DNA of 64,000 nucleotides from Ignavibacteriales bacterium (GTDB lineage: Bacteria; Bacteroidota; Ignavibacteria; Ignavibacteriales; SURF-24): contig QZKB01000148.1 of the NCBI GenBank assembly GCA_003599415.1, forward strand, positions 62,001-126,000, read 5' to 3'. This document shows, piece by piece, positions 50,700 through 58,811 of the stretch. The translations under genes and the position numbers were made by a program. How positions within the stretch are numbered: the first letter of the stretch is position 1; every line of letters starts with the position of its first letter. The notes below the pieces were generated by a model, which saw only the letters and a list, made by a program, of their open reading frames with translations, had not been told where the DNA came from and searched no databases.

Positions 50700-53198
50700 A
50701 TGATTTTAAAATCTTACCTGACTTTACCGTTGGTTTCACTTATGTTTTTTTTAGGAGGTTTCTTTCCTGAAAAAGAAAATATTCCTCCATATAAAAATCC
50801 GTCTCTTTCAACTGATGAGAGAGTTGAGGATCTTCTTAAAAGAATGACAATTGAGGAAAAGATTGATATTCTTGGAGGAACCGGTTTTGCAACCAAGCCA
50901 AATGAAAGACTTGGTATTCCTGAACTTAGAATGAGTGACGGTCCGCTTGGCGTTAGATGGAATGAGAATACAGCGTTTCCATCAGGAATAATGTTAGCAT
51001 CAACATGGAACCCTGAGCTTGCTAAAAATGTAGGAGCGGCAATTGGAAGAGAAGTTAAAGCGCAGGATAGGCATGTTATACTTGGTCCTTGTGTTAATAT
51101 AGCACGCATTTCACAAGGCGGAAGAAATTTTGAAAGCTATGGCGAAGATCCTTCCCTCGCATCAAGAATGACTGTTGATTATATAAAAGGTGTTCAGAGT
51201 GAAGGAGTTGCAGCAACAGTAAAACATTTTGCATGTAACAACCAGGAACACGAGAGAATGTACGTTGATACAAAAGTTGATGAACGCACATTGAATGAAA
51301 TTTATTTGCCGGCATTTAAAGCCGCCGTTAAAGAATCTGATGTTCTTTGTGTTATGAACGCCTACAATAAAATAAATGGCCACTACGCGAGCGAGAATGA
51401 TTACCTTCTTATTGATAAATTAAAAAAGGAATGGGGATTTAACTGGCTTGTTATGTCTGACTGGGGTGCGGTTCACAGCTCAATTCCTACTGCAAACGGT
51501 GGAATGGACCTGGAAATGCCAACCGGTGAATATCTGAATAAAACTACTCTTATGGATGCAATTAAAAACGGAGTTGTTAAAGAATCAACTATTGATGAGA
51601 AGGTAAGAAGAATTCTACGCGTTCTTTTTAAAATGGGATTGTTTGAAAAACCAAGCCTGAAAGATGATTATGTTTCCGGTACAAAAGAAAATCTTGACGC
51701 CGCTTATAAAGCTGCACTTGAAGGAATAATCCTGCTTGAGAATAAAGATAATATTCTTCCGCTTGATTTTTCAAAGATTAACTCGGTTGCTGTAGTTGGA
51801 CCGAATGCGCATTTAGCAAGAACCGGAGGCGGTGGAAGTTCTTTGGTAGATCCTATTGAAGCTGCAAGTCCTTTGCAGATTATTAAAGAAAAATTCGGCG
51901 ACAAAGTTAAAATTAATTACGGGGCAGGAATTAAACTTGACGGTGAATCAAACCCGATTGAGCCCAAATATTTTTCCTTTAATGGAGAACAGGGACTTAA
52001 AGGAGAATACTTTGATAATAAAGAACTGAAAGGCACTCCCGCCTTTACAAGAATTGATAAACAAATTAATTTCGACTGGGGCGGCGATGGCCCTAAAGAA
52101 GGATTCAAATCAGAAAACTTTTCTGCAAGATGGACAGGTAAACTGAAAGCGGAAGAATCCGGTGAATTTATTCTTGATGTTACAAGCGATGACGGAGTTC
52201 GCTTGTATATAGATGGAAGTCTTGTTATTGATTTCTGGAGTGACCATGCTGCAGAAACAAGATCTTACAAAATGAAAATGACTGCGGGAAAAGAACACGA
52301 TATAAAACTAGAATACTATGAGAATGGCGGAAGCGCTTCATGTAAGTTTGGCTGGACACCTCCCGGCGAAGATCCGAAATTTGCAGCAATTGATGCCGCT
52401 AAAAATTCTGATGTTGTTCTGTTTTTTGCCGGGACATCAAACCAGTATGAATCTGAGGGATTTGACAGACCTGATATTAATTTGCCGAAGGATCAGGATA
52501 AACTAATTAAAGAATTAGCAGGCGTTAACAAGAATATTATTGTCGTCATCAATTCCGGCTCACCTGTTATTTTAGAAAACTGGATTGATGATGTTAAAGG
52601 TATTGTACAGGTTTGGTTTGGCGGAAGTGAAATGAGCAAAGCAACATTTGATGTATTGAGCGGCGCTTATAATCCATCCGGTAAACTTCCGGTTACATAT
52701 CCGAAAAGTTTAGAGGATTGCTCCGCTTACAAATTATATAAAGCGCAGGATAGCGTTACAGTTTACTCAGACGGAATTTATGTGGGCTACAGGCATTTTG
52801 AGAAAAATGATATTGAGCCAAGATACCCGTTCGGATATGGTTTATCTTACACTTCATTCAAATATTCCAACCTTAAACTTGAAAAGCAAAATGCATCTTC
52901 CGTTAAGGTAACATTTGATTTAACAAACACAGGCAAGGTTGAAGGGGCAGAAGCTGTGCAGGTTTATGTAGGAGAAGTTAATCCAAAGATTGACAGACCA
53001 GCAAAGGAATTAAAAGGATTCAGTAAATTAAATCTTAAACCGGGCGAGACAAAAAAGGTTGAGATTACATTAGACAAAGATTCATTCTCTTACTGGAACC
53101 CTGCAACAAAGAACTGGACAATGGATTCAAGTGATTTTGAAATCCTTGTCGGCAGTTCGTCTGCAGATATTAAACTGAAAGAAAAAATTGCCTTGTAG
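50700..53198 (+). CDS. GH3 beta-glucosidase with inserted PA14 domain
   Basis: 832 aa from the ATG at 50700, which has SD GAGGA five bases upstream; an ATG at 50688 overlaps that SD. A signal peptide is followed by the GH3 barrel (about 35-320) with 'VKHFACNNQE' and nucleophile D254 ('WLVMSDWGAVHS'). The C-terminal domain is interrupted at about 415-540 by a PA14 domain ('GEYFDNKELKG', 'FSARWTGKLKAEESGEFILDVTSDDGVRLYIDG'), and a fibronectin III-like domain ends the protein. The PA14-in-GH3 layout is that of beta-glucosidases acting on longer or branched substrates. It is the third GH3 of the window and of a different subgroup from the other two. Confidence 0.93.
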   Translation: MILKSYLTLPLVSLMFFLGGFFPEKENIPPYKNPSLSTDERVEDLLKRMTIEEKIDILGGTGFATKPNERLGIPELRMSDGPLGVRWNENTAFPSGIMLASTWNPELAKNVGAAIGREVKAQDRHVILGPCVNIARISQGGRNFESYGEDPSLASRMTVDYIKGVQSEGVAATVKHFACNNQEHERMYVDTKVDERTLNEIYLPAFKAAVKESDVLCVMNAYNKINGHYASENDYLLIDKLKKEWGFNWLVMSDWGAVHSSIPTANGGMDLEMPTGEYLNKTTLMDAIKNGVVKESTIDEKVRRILRVLFKMGLFEKPSLKDDYVSGTKENLDAAYKAALEGIILLENKDNILPLDFSKINSVAVVGPNAHLARTGGGGSSLVDPIEAASPLQIIKEKFGDKVKINYGAGIKLDGESNPIEPKYFSFNGEQGLKGEYFDNKELKGTPAFTRIDKQINFDWGGDGPKEGFKSENFSARWTGKLKAEESGEFILDVTSDDGVRLYIDGSLVIDFWSDHAAETRSYKMKMTAGKEHDIKLEYYENGGSASCKFGWTPPGEDPKFAAIDAAKNSDVVLFFAGTSNQYESEGFDRPDINLPKDQDKLIKELAGVNKNIIVVINSGSPVILENWIDDVKGIVQVWFGGSEMSKATFDVLSGAYNPSGKLPVTYPKSLEDCSAYKLYKAQDSVTVYSDGIYVGYRHFEKNDIEPRYPFGYGLSYTSFKYSNLKLEKQNASSVKVTFDLTNTGKVEGAEAVQVYVGEVNPKIDRPAKELKGFSKLNLKPGETKKVEITLDKDSFSYWNPATKNWTMDSSDFEILVGSSSADIKLKEKIAL

Positions 53199-53200
53199 CT

Positions 53201-53289
53201 GATGAAATAGAATACAGATGACGCGGATTGTTATGATTCACACAAATCAGATCAGCGATGATCACAAGAATCATAATGATCCGTGTTCT
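53201..53289. repeat. 89-bp intergenic repeat, copy 1
   Basis: It starts GATGAAATAGAA and ends ATGATCCGTGTTCT; copy 2 lies at 53930-54018 in the same orientation with the same length and no gaps. The ends form weak inverted repeats. It directly follows the GH3 stop codon. Confidence 0.75.
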
Positions 53290-53366
53290 ATTCAGCCGGA
53301 GTGAAGTGTCTTGACTTTACTGCTCTCCTCAATTATTTTTCTTCGGGTTATCAGGGAGAAATTAAT

Positions 53367-53927
53367 TTGCGGCAGTTAAAAATAATTTTATTATCAATCT
53401 TCCTAATATTCACCGTAAACAATCTGCGGGCTCAAGAGAAAGATTCAACCGAGAACTTTATTCAAAATTCCAGTGCTTGGTTAAGATTGGGACTTGGTAA
53501 AAGTTACTTTGGTCCGACAACAAATATTAGTTTGTCTTATGCGTATAAAAACAACATCTTTACAGCAAGATTTTTAAAGGCAGATGAATTCCGGTTTGGT
53601 GTAGATGGCTCTGCCTTTCCTGAACCGTCAATTGGCTTTAAAGAATTTGGTTTACTATATGGATTATCCCAAAGAAATTCTATAGTAATGATGAGCGCAT
53701 CTGCCGGGATAGCCTATATTAAAGGACTAGACAGGGGAAGAGAAATCAGGTATCATGATCTGTATGAGAAGGTGAATATATCAACTGTGGGATTTGCATA
53801 TGAAGCGGAATTACGTGTAGAGTTTACAAGTTTTATCGGTATGGGATTTACATTCTTCGGAAACCTTAATTCAAAAAGAAATTATTATGGCGGAATGTTG
53901 ATGATTACTGTAGGGAAATTACGATAA
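53367..53927 (+). CDS. Small outer-membrane beta-barrel-like protein, unknown
   Basis: 187 aa from a TTG at 53367 with SD AGGGAG eight bases upstream. The longer reading from 53283 would start inside the intergenic repeat and is rejected. A signal peptide ('LKIILLSIFLIFTVNNLRAQ') is followed by alternating amphipathic strands ('AWLRLGLGKSYFGPTTNISLSYAYKNNIFTARFLKADEF', 'VGFAYEAELRVEFTSFIGMGFTFFGNLN') ending near the C-terminus, consistent with an 8-stranded barrel. No family was recognised. It is bracketed by two copies of an 89-bp repeat and lies outside any clear operon. Confidence 0.65.
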   Translation: MRQLKIILLSIFLIFTVNNLRAQEKDSTENFIQNSSAWLRLGLGKSYFGPTTNISLSYAYKNNIFTARFLKADEFRFGVDGSAFPEPSIGFKEFGLLYGLSQRNSIVMMSASAGIAYIKGLDRGREIRYHDLYEKVNISTVGFAYEAELRVEFTSFIGMGFTFFGNLNSKRNYYGGMLMITVGKLR

Positions 53928-53929
53928 TT

Positions 53930-54018
53930 GATGAAACAGAACACAAATGACACTGATAATCATGATTTACACGGATCAGATCAGCGAAGATCATAAGAAT
54001 CATAATAATCCGTGTTCT
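53930..54018. repeat. 89-bp intergenic repeat, copy 2
   Basis: It starts 2 bp after the small barrel gene's stop. The ends are inverted: AACAGAACAC near the left and GTGTTCTGTT just past the right end. The core GATCAGATCAGCGA is shared exactly with copy 1 up to one base. Confidence 0.75.
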
Positions 54019-54085
54019 GTTTTTCTTCTCTCTTGCTTTTCAAATCTCAATCCTATACTTTTAGCCAAAAAATATTTGGACTGAT

Positions 54086-54916
54086 ATGGTATCCTTATTA
54101 ATAACATTATTACTTTTTCTTCATTTAAATGGAATTGAAGAATCTCCGATGCTTTACCGCTATAACATTCAGAATAAAAATGTCTCATCAACAGAACTGC
54201 CGAAAGCACTTAAAGAAATTTCAGGAATGGCTGTAACCAAAGACGGAAGAGTGTTTGCCCATAACGATGAAAGAGCCGTAATATGCCAGGTTGATGTTAA
54301 CAGTGGTGAAATAATTAAATCTTTTTCTGTTGGTAAAAAAGCTCTTCGCGGAGATTTTGAGGACATCGCAATAGTTGATAAGAAATTTTATCTCATAACC
54401 AGCGACGGATATTTAATTGAGTTTACCGAAGGAAGAGATAAAAGTTCAGTAGATTATAAAAGATACGAAACTGGTCTTTCGGCAAGTTATAATATTGAAG
54501 GTATGTGCTACGACGATGAAACCAACTCACTCATTCTTGCCTGTAAAGATTACCCGGGCAATGGTTATAACGGCTACAGAACCTGCTATTCATTTTCTCT
54601 TGCTTCAAATAAGCTTGATAAGAAACCAAAATTTGTTCTGCCGATAAAATATATAACCGGAAAAATCGGGATAAAAGATTTTAAACCATCCGGCATTTCT
54701 AAAAATCCTGCATCGGGCAGTTTTTTTATTATCTCTGCAAATGATAACGGAATAATTGAAGTATCACCGGATGGAAAAGTAATTGCTCAATCAAAATTAC
54801 CCAAACATATTCATGAACAGCCTGAAGGAATTGCTTTTTTACCGGACAAGACTTTGTTGATAAGCGATGAAGGGAAAACAGTTGGGTCAATTACAAAATA
54901 TCCTCTCGGGAAATAA
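54086..54916 (+). CDS. SdiA-regulated-like beta-propeller protein
   Basis: The protein is 276 aa with a short hydrophobic N-terminus (possible signal). The repeat pattern 'LKEISGMAVTKDGRVFAHNDE', 'GDFEDIAIVDKKFYLITSDGYLIEF', 'YNIEGMCYDDETNSLILACKD', 'PSGISKNPASGSFFIISANDNGIIEV' and 'PEGIAFLPDKTLLISDEG' fits the SdiA-regulated/phytase-like propeller family, whose members bind phosphate esters or calcium. Its stop is 7 bp before the next start (metallophosphoesterase), so the two are co-transcribed and may act in related phosphate-ester metabolism. Confidence 0.75.
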   Translation: MVSLLITLLLFLHLNGIEESPMLYRYNIQNKNVSSTELPKALKEISGMAVTKDGRVFAHNDERAVICQVDVNSGEIIKSFSVGKKALRGDFEDIAIVDKKFYLITSDGYLIEFTEGRDKSSVDYKRYETGLSASYNIEGMCYDDETNSLILACKDYPGNGYNGYRTCYSFSLASNKLDKKPKFVLPIKYITGKIGIKDFKPSGISKNPASGSFFIISANDNGIIEVSPDGKVIAQSKLPKHIHEQPEGIAFLPDKTLLISDEGKTVGSITKYPLGK

Positions 54917-54923
54917 ATTACGG

Positions 54924-56093
54924 ATGAAACATAAAATCCTCACCTTGACACTGCTGAACTTTGCTGCTCTGATATTAACAGGCTGCAGCGTTAGCGGTGT
55001 TTTTATAAATGATGAAATAAAATTTGCAACGGCTGATACGAACAAACAAAACGAAGTTGCTGCTTCAATATATCTTATAGGTGATGTGGGCGATCCTTCT
55101 GCAGACAAACAGGAACCATCCTTAGCATCGCTTCAGAAAGATGCATCTGAAAATTCAGTACCGGAGAAAATGATTTTCTTCCTCGGCGATAATATTTATG
55201 ATTTTGGTATGCAGGCGGAAGATGATGCAGACAGGAAGGAAATGGAACGAAGAATTGACGAGCAGATGAAAGTAATTCTTGAAAGTAATTCAAAAGGATA
55301 TTTTATTCCCGGCAACCACGACTGGGATTACTGGGGCAAGGACGGTGCAAACGCTGTAAAGAGACAGGAAAAATATGTTGAGGAAAAATCAGACGGAAAA
55401 ATTTCTTTCCTGCCCGATAACGCATGCCCCGGTCCTGAAATAATTGATGTGCAAGATGATCTTAGAATTATTCTCTTCGACTCACAATGGATACTTCAGG
55501 ATTATCGCTACAGGTCAGCAGATGGATGTTCTTCCAAAAGCGAAGATGAAGTTTATAAAAATATTGAAGCTGCTTTTAAAAGTGCAGGCAACAGGAAAGT
55601 TTTGGTTCTTGCCCATCACCCGGTTGATTCGCACGGCGAACACGGCGGATTCTTTAGCTGGGAAGCGCACCTGTTTCCGCTAAGAGCGTTTGTTAAAGAA
55701 TTGTGGATTCCTTTTCCCGTTATCGGTTCGCTTTATCCGCTTGCAAGAAACCTCGGAATTACAAGTCAGGACATGTCCTCATCAGTTTATAAAAGAATGG
55801 CAAACCGGCTTGACAGTATTTATACAAAATATTCTCCGGTTGCTGTTGCCGCGGGCCATGATCATTCGATGCAGGTTTTACAAATGAATAATTACCTGAT
55901 GCTTGTAAGCGGCGGTGGTCTTGCAGCAAGGATAAGAAGTTTAACTACAGGAAAAAATACTATCTTTGCATACGATGATTCCGGTTATATGAGGATTGAT
56001 TTGTTAAAGAACGGAAGAATGAAACTTGATGTCATCATTCCTGTAAATGATGGGAAGGAAAGCGAAGATGTTTTTTCGATTTGGCTGAACTAA
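54924..56093 (+). CDS. Metallophosphoesterase lipoprotein
   Basis: 389 aa from the ATG at 54924, selected over an upstream ATG (54867) because it gives a lipoprotein signal ending at C21 ('ALILTGCSVSG'). Calcineurin-like phosphoesterase motifs are present in order: 'LIGDVGD' (variant of GDxH), 'FFLGDNIYD', 'FIPGNHDWDYW', 'VLAHHPVDSHGEHGG', 'AAGHDHSM'. It hydrolyses phosphomonoesters or diesters at the cell envelope. The BamA-like protein gene starts 17 bp downstream; fusions or neighbours of this pair are common in Bacteroidota. Confidence 0.9.
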   Translation: MKHKILTLTLLNFAALILTGCSVSGVFINDEIKFATADTNKQNEVAASIYLIGDVGDPSADKQEPSLASLQKDASENSVPEKMIFFLGDNIYDFGMQAEDDADRKEMERRIDEQMKVILESNSKGYFIPGNHDWDYWGKDGANAVKRQEKYVEEKSDGKISFLPDNACPGPEIIDVQDDLRIILFDSQWILQDYRYRSADGCSSKSEDEVYKNIEAAFKSAGNRKVLVLAHHPVDSHGEHGGFFSWEAHLFPLRAFVKELWIPFPVIGSLYPLARNLGITSQDMSSSVYKRMANRLDSIYTKYSPVAVAAGHDHSMQVLQMNNYLMLVSGGGLAARIRSLTTGKNTIFAYDDSGYMRIDLLKNGRMKLDVIIPVNDGKESEDVFSIWLN

Positions 56094-56109
56094 ATTTTTT
56101 TGGGGTAAG

Positions 56110-58797
56110 ATGTTGAAGAGCAAATTCAAAAATATTTTTCAGTTCAATTCCTTCTTACTCTTACTCATAATCTTACTCTTCATTTCTTTCCATTCCGTTC
56201 CCGCTTATTCAGCCGGGCAAGATTCCACCAGGAAATATATTACAATTGCACCTGGTGCTGAATACAAAGCCGGCTGGTTCCATGAAGTTTTCTTCGGTGA
56301 ACACTGGCGTGAATTATGGACAACACCAATTAAAGTTGAAGTGCTTGATCTTAATGCTTTTGCAGGCGGACTTACTCCTTATAAAAAAGGTGGCGGCTTT
56401 CAAACCAAATCACTTCGCTTTAAAGGAAACGACGGACGAATTTATAAATACCGTTCTGTAAATAAGGATCCGTCTAAGGTTCTTCCAATTGAATTGCAGC
56501 AATCGTTAGTAGCTGATGTGCTGCAGGATCAGATAAGTTCATCAAATCCGTTATCAGCAATTATTGCTTCGCCTTTACTTAATGCAGTTGGAGTGTTAAA
56601 TGCTCAGCCAGAAATCGTCTATCTTGCAGATGATGAAAAGCTTGGTGAGTATAGGAATGAGTTCTCTAACCTGCTTGGTATAATTGAGGAGCACCCCACT
56701 GACTCAGATGACGAAAATAGTTTTGCCGGTGCAGATAAAGTTGAAGATACTTTTACCTTCTTAGATAAACTTGAGGAAGATAATGAAAATTGCGTTGCTG
56801 CCACGGACTATCTTAAATCAAGATTGATGGATATGTTTATGAGCGATTGGGACAGGCACACAGACCAATGGCGTTGGGCAAGATATAAAAAAGATGGAAA
56901 GAAAATATGGTACCCAATTCCACGCGACCGCGACCAGGCATTTTGCAAACTTGACGGCTTCCTTCCGCAAATTGCTGAACTTGCGGTTCCGCAGCTTGAA
57001 GGCTTCGGTGATCATTATCCTGAAATTGAGGATCTTACCTGGTCCGGCAGATTCTTAGACAGGCGATTGCTTACAACAATTACAAAAGCAGAATGGGATT
57101 CCGTTACAAGATTTGTCTATTCACATCTGACTGATGAGGTAATTAAAAATTCAGTAAGACAGCTGCCGGAAGAATATTTTAACATCGCAGGTGATTATCT
57201 TATTACAAATCTTAAAATAAGAAGAGAAAGATTAATTGAAGCTTCCGAAGAATACTATGTGCTTGTTTTTACTTATGTGGATTTAAGAGGAAGCAATAAA
57301 GCTGAATATGCCGAGATAAAGAGGTTGAATGATGATGAAGTGGAAGTATCAATTTATGATTTGAAAAAGAACCGAAAGAAAAAAGATATTCCTTTCCTCC
57401 ACAGGATTTTTAATTACAACGAGACAGAAGAAATAAGAATTGAAATGCTCGGCGGCGATGATTCTGTTGTGGTAAAAGGAGACGTCGCCTCAAGCATTCA
57501 ATTAAGGATTAATGGCGGCGATGGAAAGGATAAGTTAATTGACAGCTCAGGTGTGAATGGAATTCTTTTCAGCATCTTGCCTGTGCTGGCAATACCTGAG
57601 CGCAAAACAATCTTTTATGATGAGGATGATAACACTGAATTTATTGAACGAGCCGGCACTGTAATCATTCAGGATAAATATCCTGTACCAAAAGATTATT
57701 TTGAAAAATATGAGCCGGCTGTAAGAGACTGGGGCTTCGACTGGAAGTTTGGACCAATGGCTAACTATGAAACCGATGAAGGTGTTCTTATTGGCGGCGG
57801 ACCAATACTTTATAAATTCGGTTATAAAATTGAGCCTTATGTTTTCAGGCTTCAGGCTTATGCAGCTTATGCCACCCGAATTAATAGTTATATGTTGGAT
57901 CTCAACGGAGAGATTTTCGGCGCAATTAAAAATGCTTCAATCGGTTTTGATATAATGCGCTCGGAACTATCAATCTCAAACTTTTACGGTTTCGGAAATC
58001 AGACACAAAGAAAAGCATACCTTGTAGACCGCGATTACTACAAGGCTGAATTTGAAGAAGTAAGGCTTGCAACCCAGATTAAATTTTTCCTCCTGAAAAA
58101 TTTTACACTTATAACAGAAGCAAATGTAAAATATACACACGTCGAGAACTTAAACTCTAAGCGTTCTCACTTTGGTAATTCAGGGAATGACAGGCTGATT
58201 AAACAACTTAACCCGTTTGGAATAGATAAAAATTCATTCCTCAATCTCTCTGTACAGGCAATTTATGATACGCGCGATAACATTGTCTCTCCGCTTAATG
58301 GGTATGTGCTGGATTTTAAGAGCAGTGTAAATCCTGAGCTGCTTAGAAGGAATGAAGAGTTTGTTAAGCTTGCTCTTGACGCAAAAACTTATGTTCCTTT
58401 TAATTTTATTACAAGCTGGGTGCTTGCCCTTAGAGCAAGAGGTGAGAAGCTGTTTGGTGATTACCCGTTTTATGAAGCAGCCTTTCTTGGCGGCACGGAA
58501 ACATTAAGAGGATTTGACAGGCAGAGATTTGCCGGGGAAGCTTCTTTGCTTGGAAATGCCGAGCTGCGTTTTTATGTAACGAAAATTAATATTGTTGTCC
58601 CAACTGCAATTGGTTTAACGGCTTTTACAGAATCAGGCAGAGTGTTTATAAAAGGTGAGCATTCGGAAAAGTGGCATACATCGGTAGGCGCAGGAGTCTG
58701 GGCATCAATTATTAACCGTGATATTACGTTTAGCGCATCGTACGCAAAATCCTACGAAGACTGGGGCGTGTATGCTGTGTATGGTTTTACATTTTAA
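56110..58797 (+). CDS. BamA/TamA-family outer-membrane barrel with kinase-like N-terminal region
   Basis: The protein is 895 aa with a signal peptide (1-35). Residues 55-420 do not look like POTRA domains. They contain a nucleotide-binding-like strand ('YKYRSVNKDPS', about 113-122), 'DWDRHTDQWRW' (D246-H250) and 'PIPRDRDQAF' (269-278), a motif pair resembling the catalytic Asp and metal Asp of CotH/HipA/Fam20-type kinases. The C-terminal part (about 540-895) is a 16-stranded BamA/TamA barrel with 'GGTETLRGFDRQRFAG' and a terminal aromatic F895. SD GGGGTAAG precedes the ATG. The metallophosphoesterase gene is 17 bp upstream. Kinase activity is inference; the barrel is well supported. Confidence 0.82.
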   Translation: MLKSKFKNIFQFNSFLLLLIILLFISFHSVPAYSAGQDSTRKYITIAPGAEYKAGWFHEVFFGEHWRELWTTPIKVEVLDLNAFAGGLTPYKKGGGFQTKSLRFKGNDGRIYKYRSVNKDPSKVLPIELQQSLVADVLQDQISSSNPLSAIIASPLLNAVGVLNAQPEIVYLADDEKLGEYRNEFSNLLGIIEEHPTDSDDENSFAGADKVEDTFTFLDKLEEDNENCVAATDYLKSRLMDMFMSDWDRHTDQWRWARYKKDGKKIWYPIPRDRDQAFCKLDGFLPQIAELAVPQLEGFGDHYPEIEDLTWSGRFLDRRLLTTITKAEWDSVTRFVYSHLTDEVIKNSVRQLPEEYFNIAGDYLITNLKIRRERLIEASEEYYVLVFTYVDLRGSNKAEYAEIKRLNDDEVEVSIYDLKKNRKKKDIPFLHRIFNYNETEEIRIEMLGGDDSVVVKGDVASSIQLRINGGDGKDKLIDSSGVNGILFSILPVLAIPERKTIFYDEDDNTEFIERAGTVIIQDKYPVPKDYFEKYEPAVRDWGFDWKFGPMANYETDEGVLIGGGPILYKFGYKIEPYVFRLQAYAAYATRINSYMLDLNGEIFGAIKNASIGFDIMRSELSISNFYGFGNQTQRKAYLVDRDYYKAEFEEVRLATQIKFFLLKNFTLITEANVKYTHVENLNSKRSHFGNSGNDRLIKQLNPFGIDKNSFLNLSVQAIYDTRDNIVSPLNGYVLDFKSSVNPELLRRNEEFVKLALDAKTYVPFNFITSWVLALRARGEKLFGDYPFYEAAFLGGTETLRGFDRQRFAGEASLLGNAELRFYVTKINIVVPTAIGLTAFTESGRVFIKGEHSEKWHTSVGAGVWASIINRDITFSASYAKSYEDWGVYAVYGFTF

Positions 58798-58811
58798 TTG
58801 AATATACTTTT

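Noticed and set aside
53283-53366. Longer N-terminus for the small barrel protein (start at 53283)
   Set aside because: It would begin inside the 89-bp repeat and put the signal peptide after residue 28; the TTG at 53367 has a good SD.
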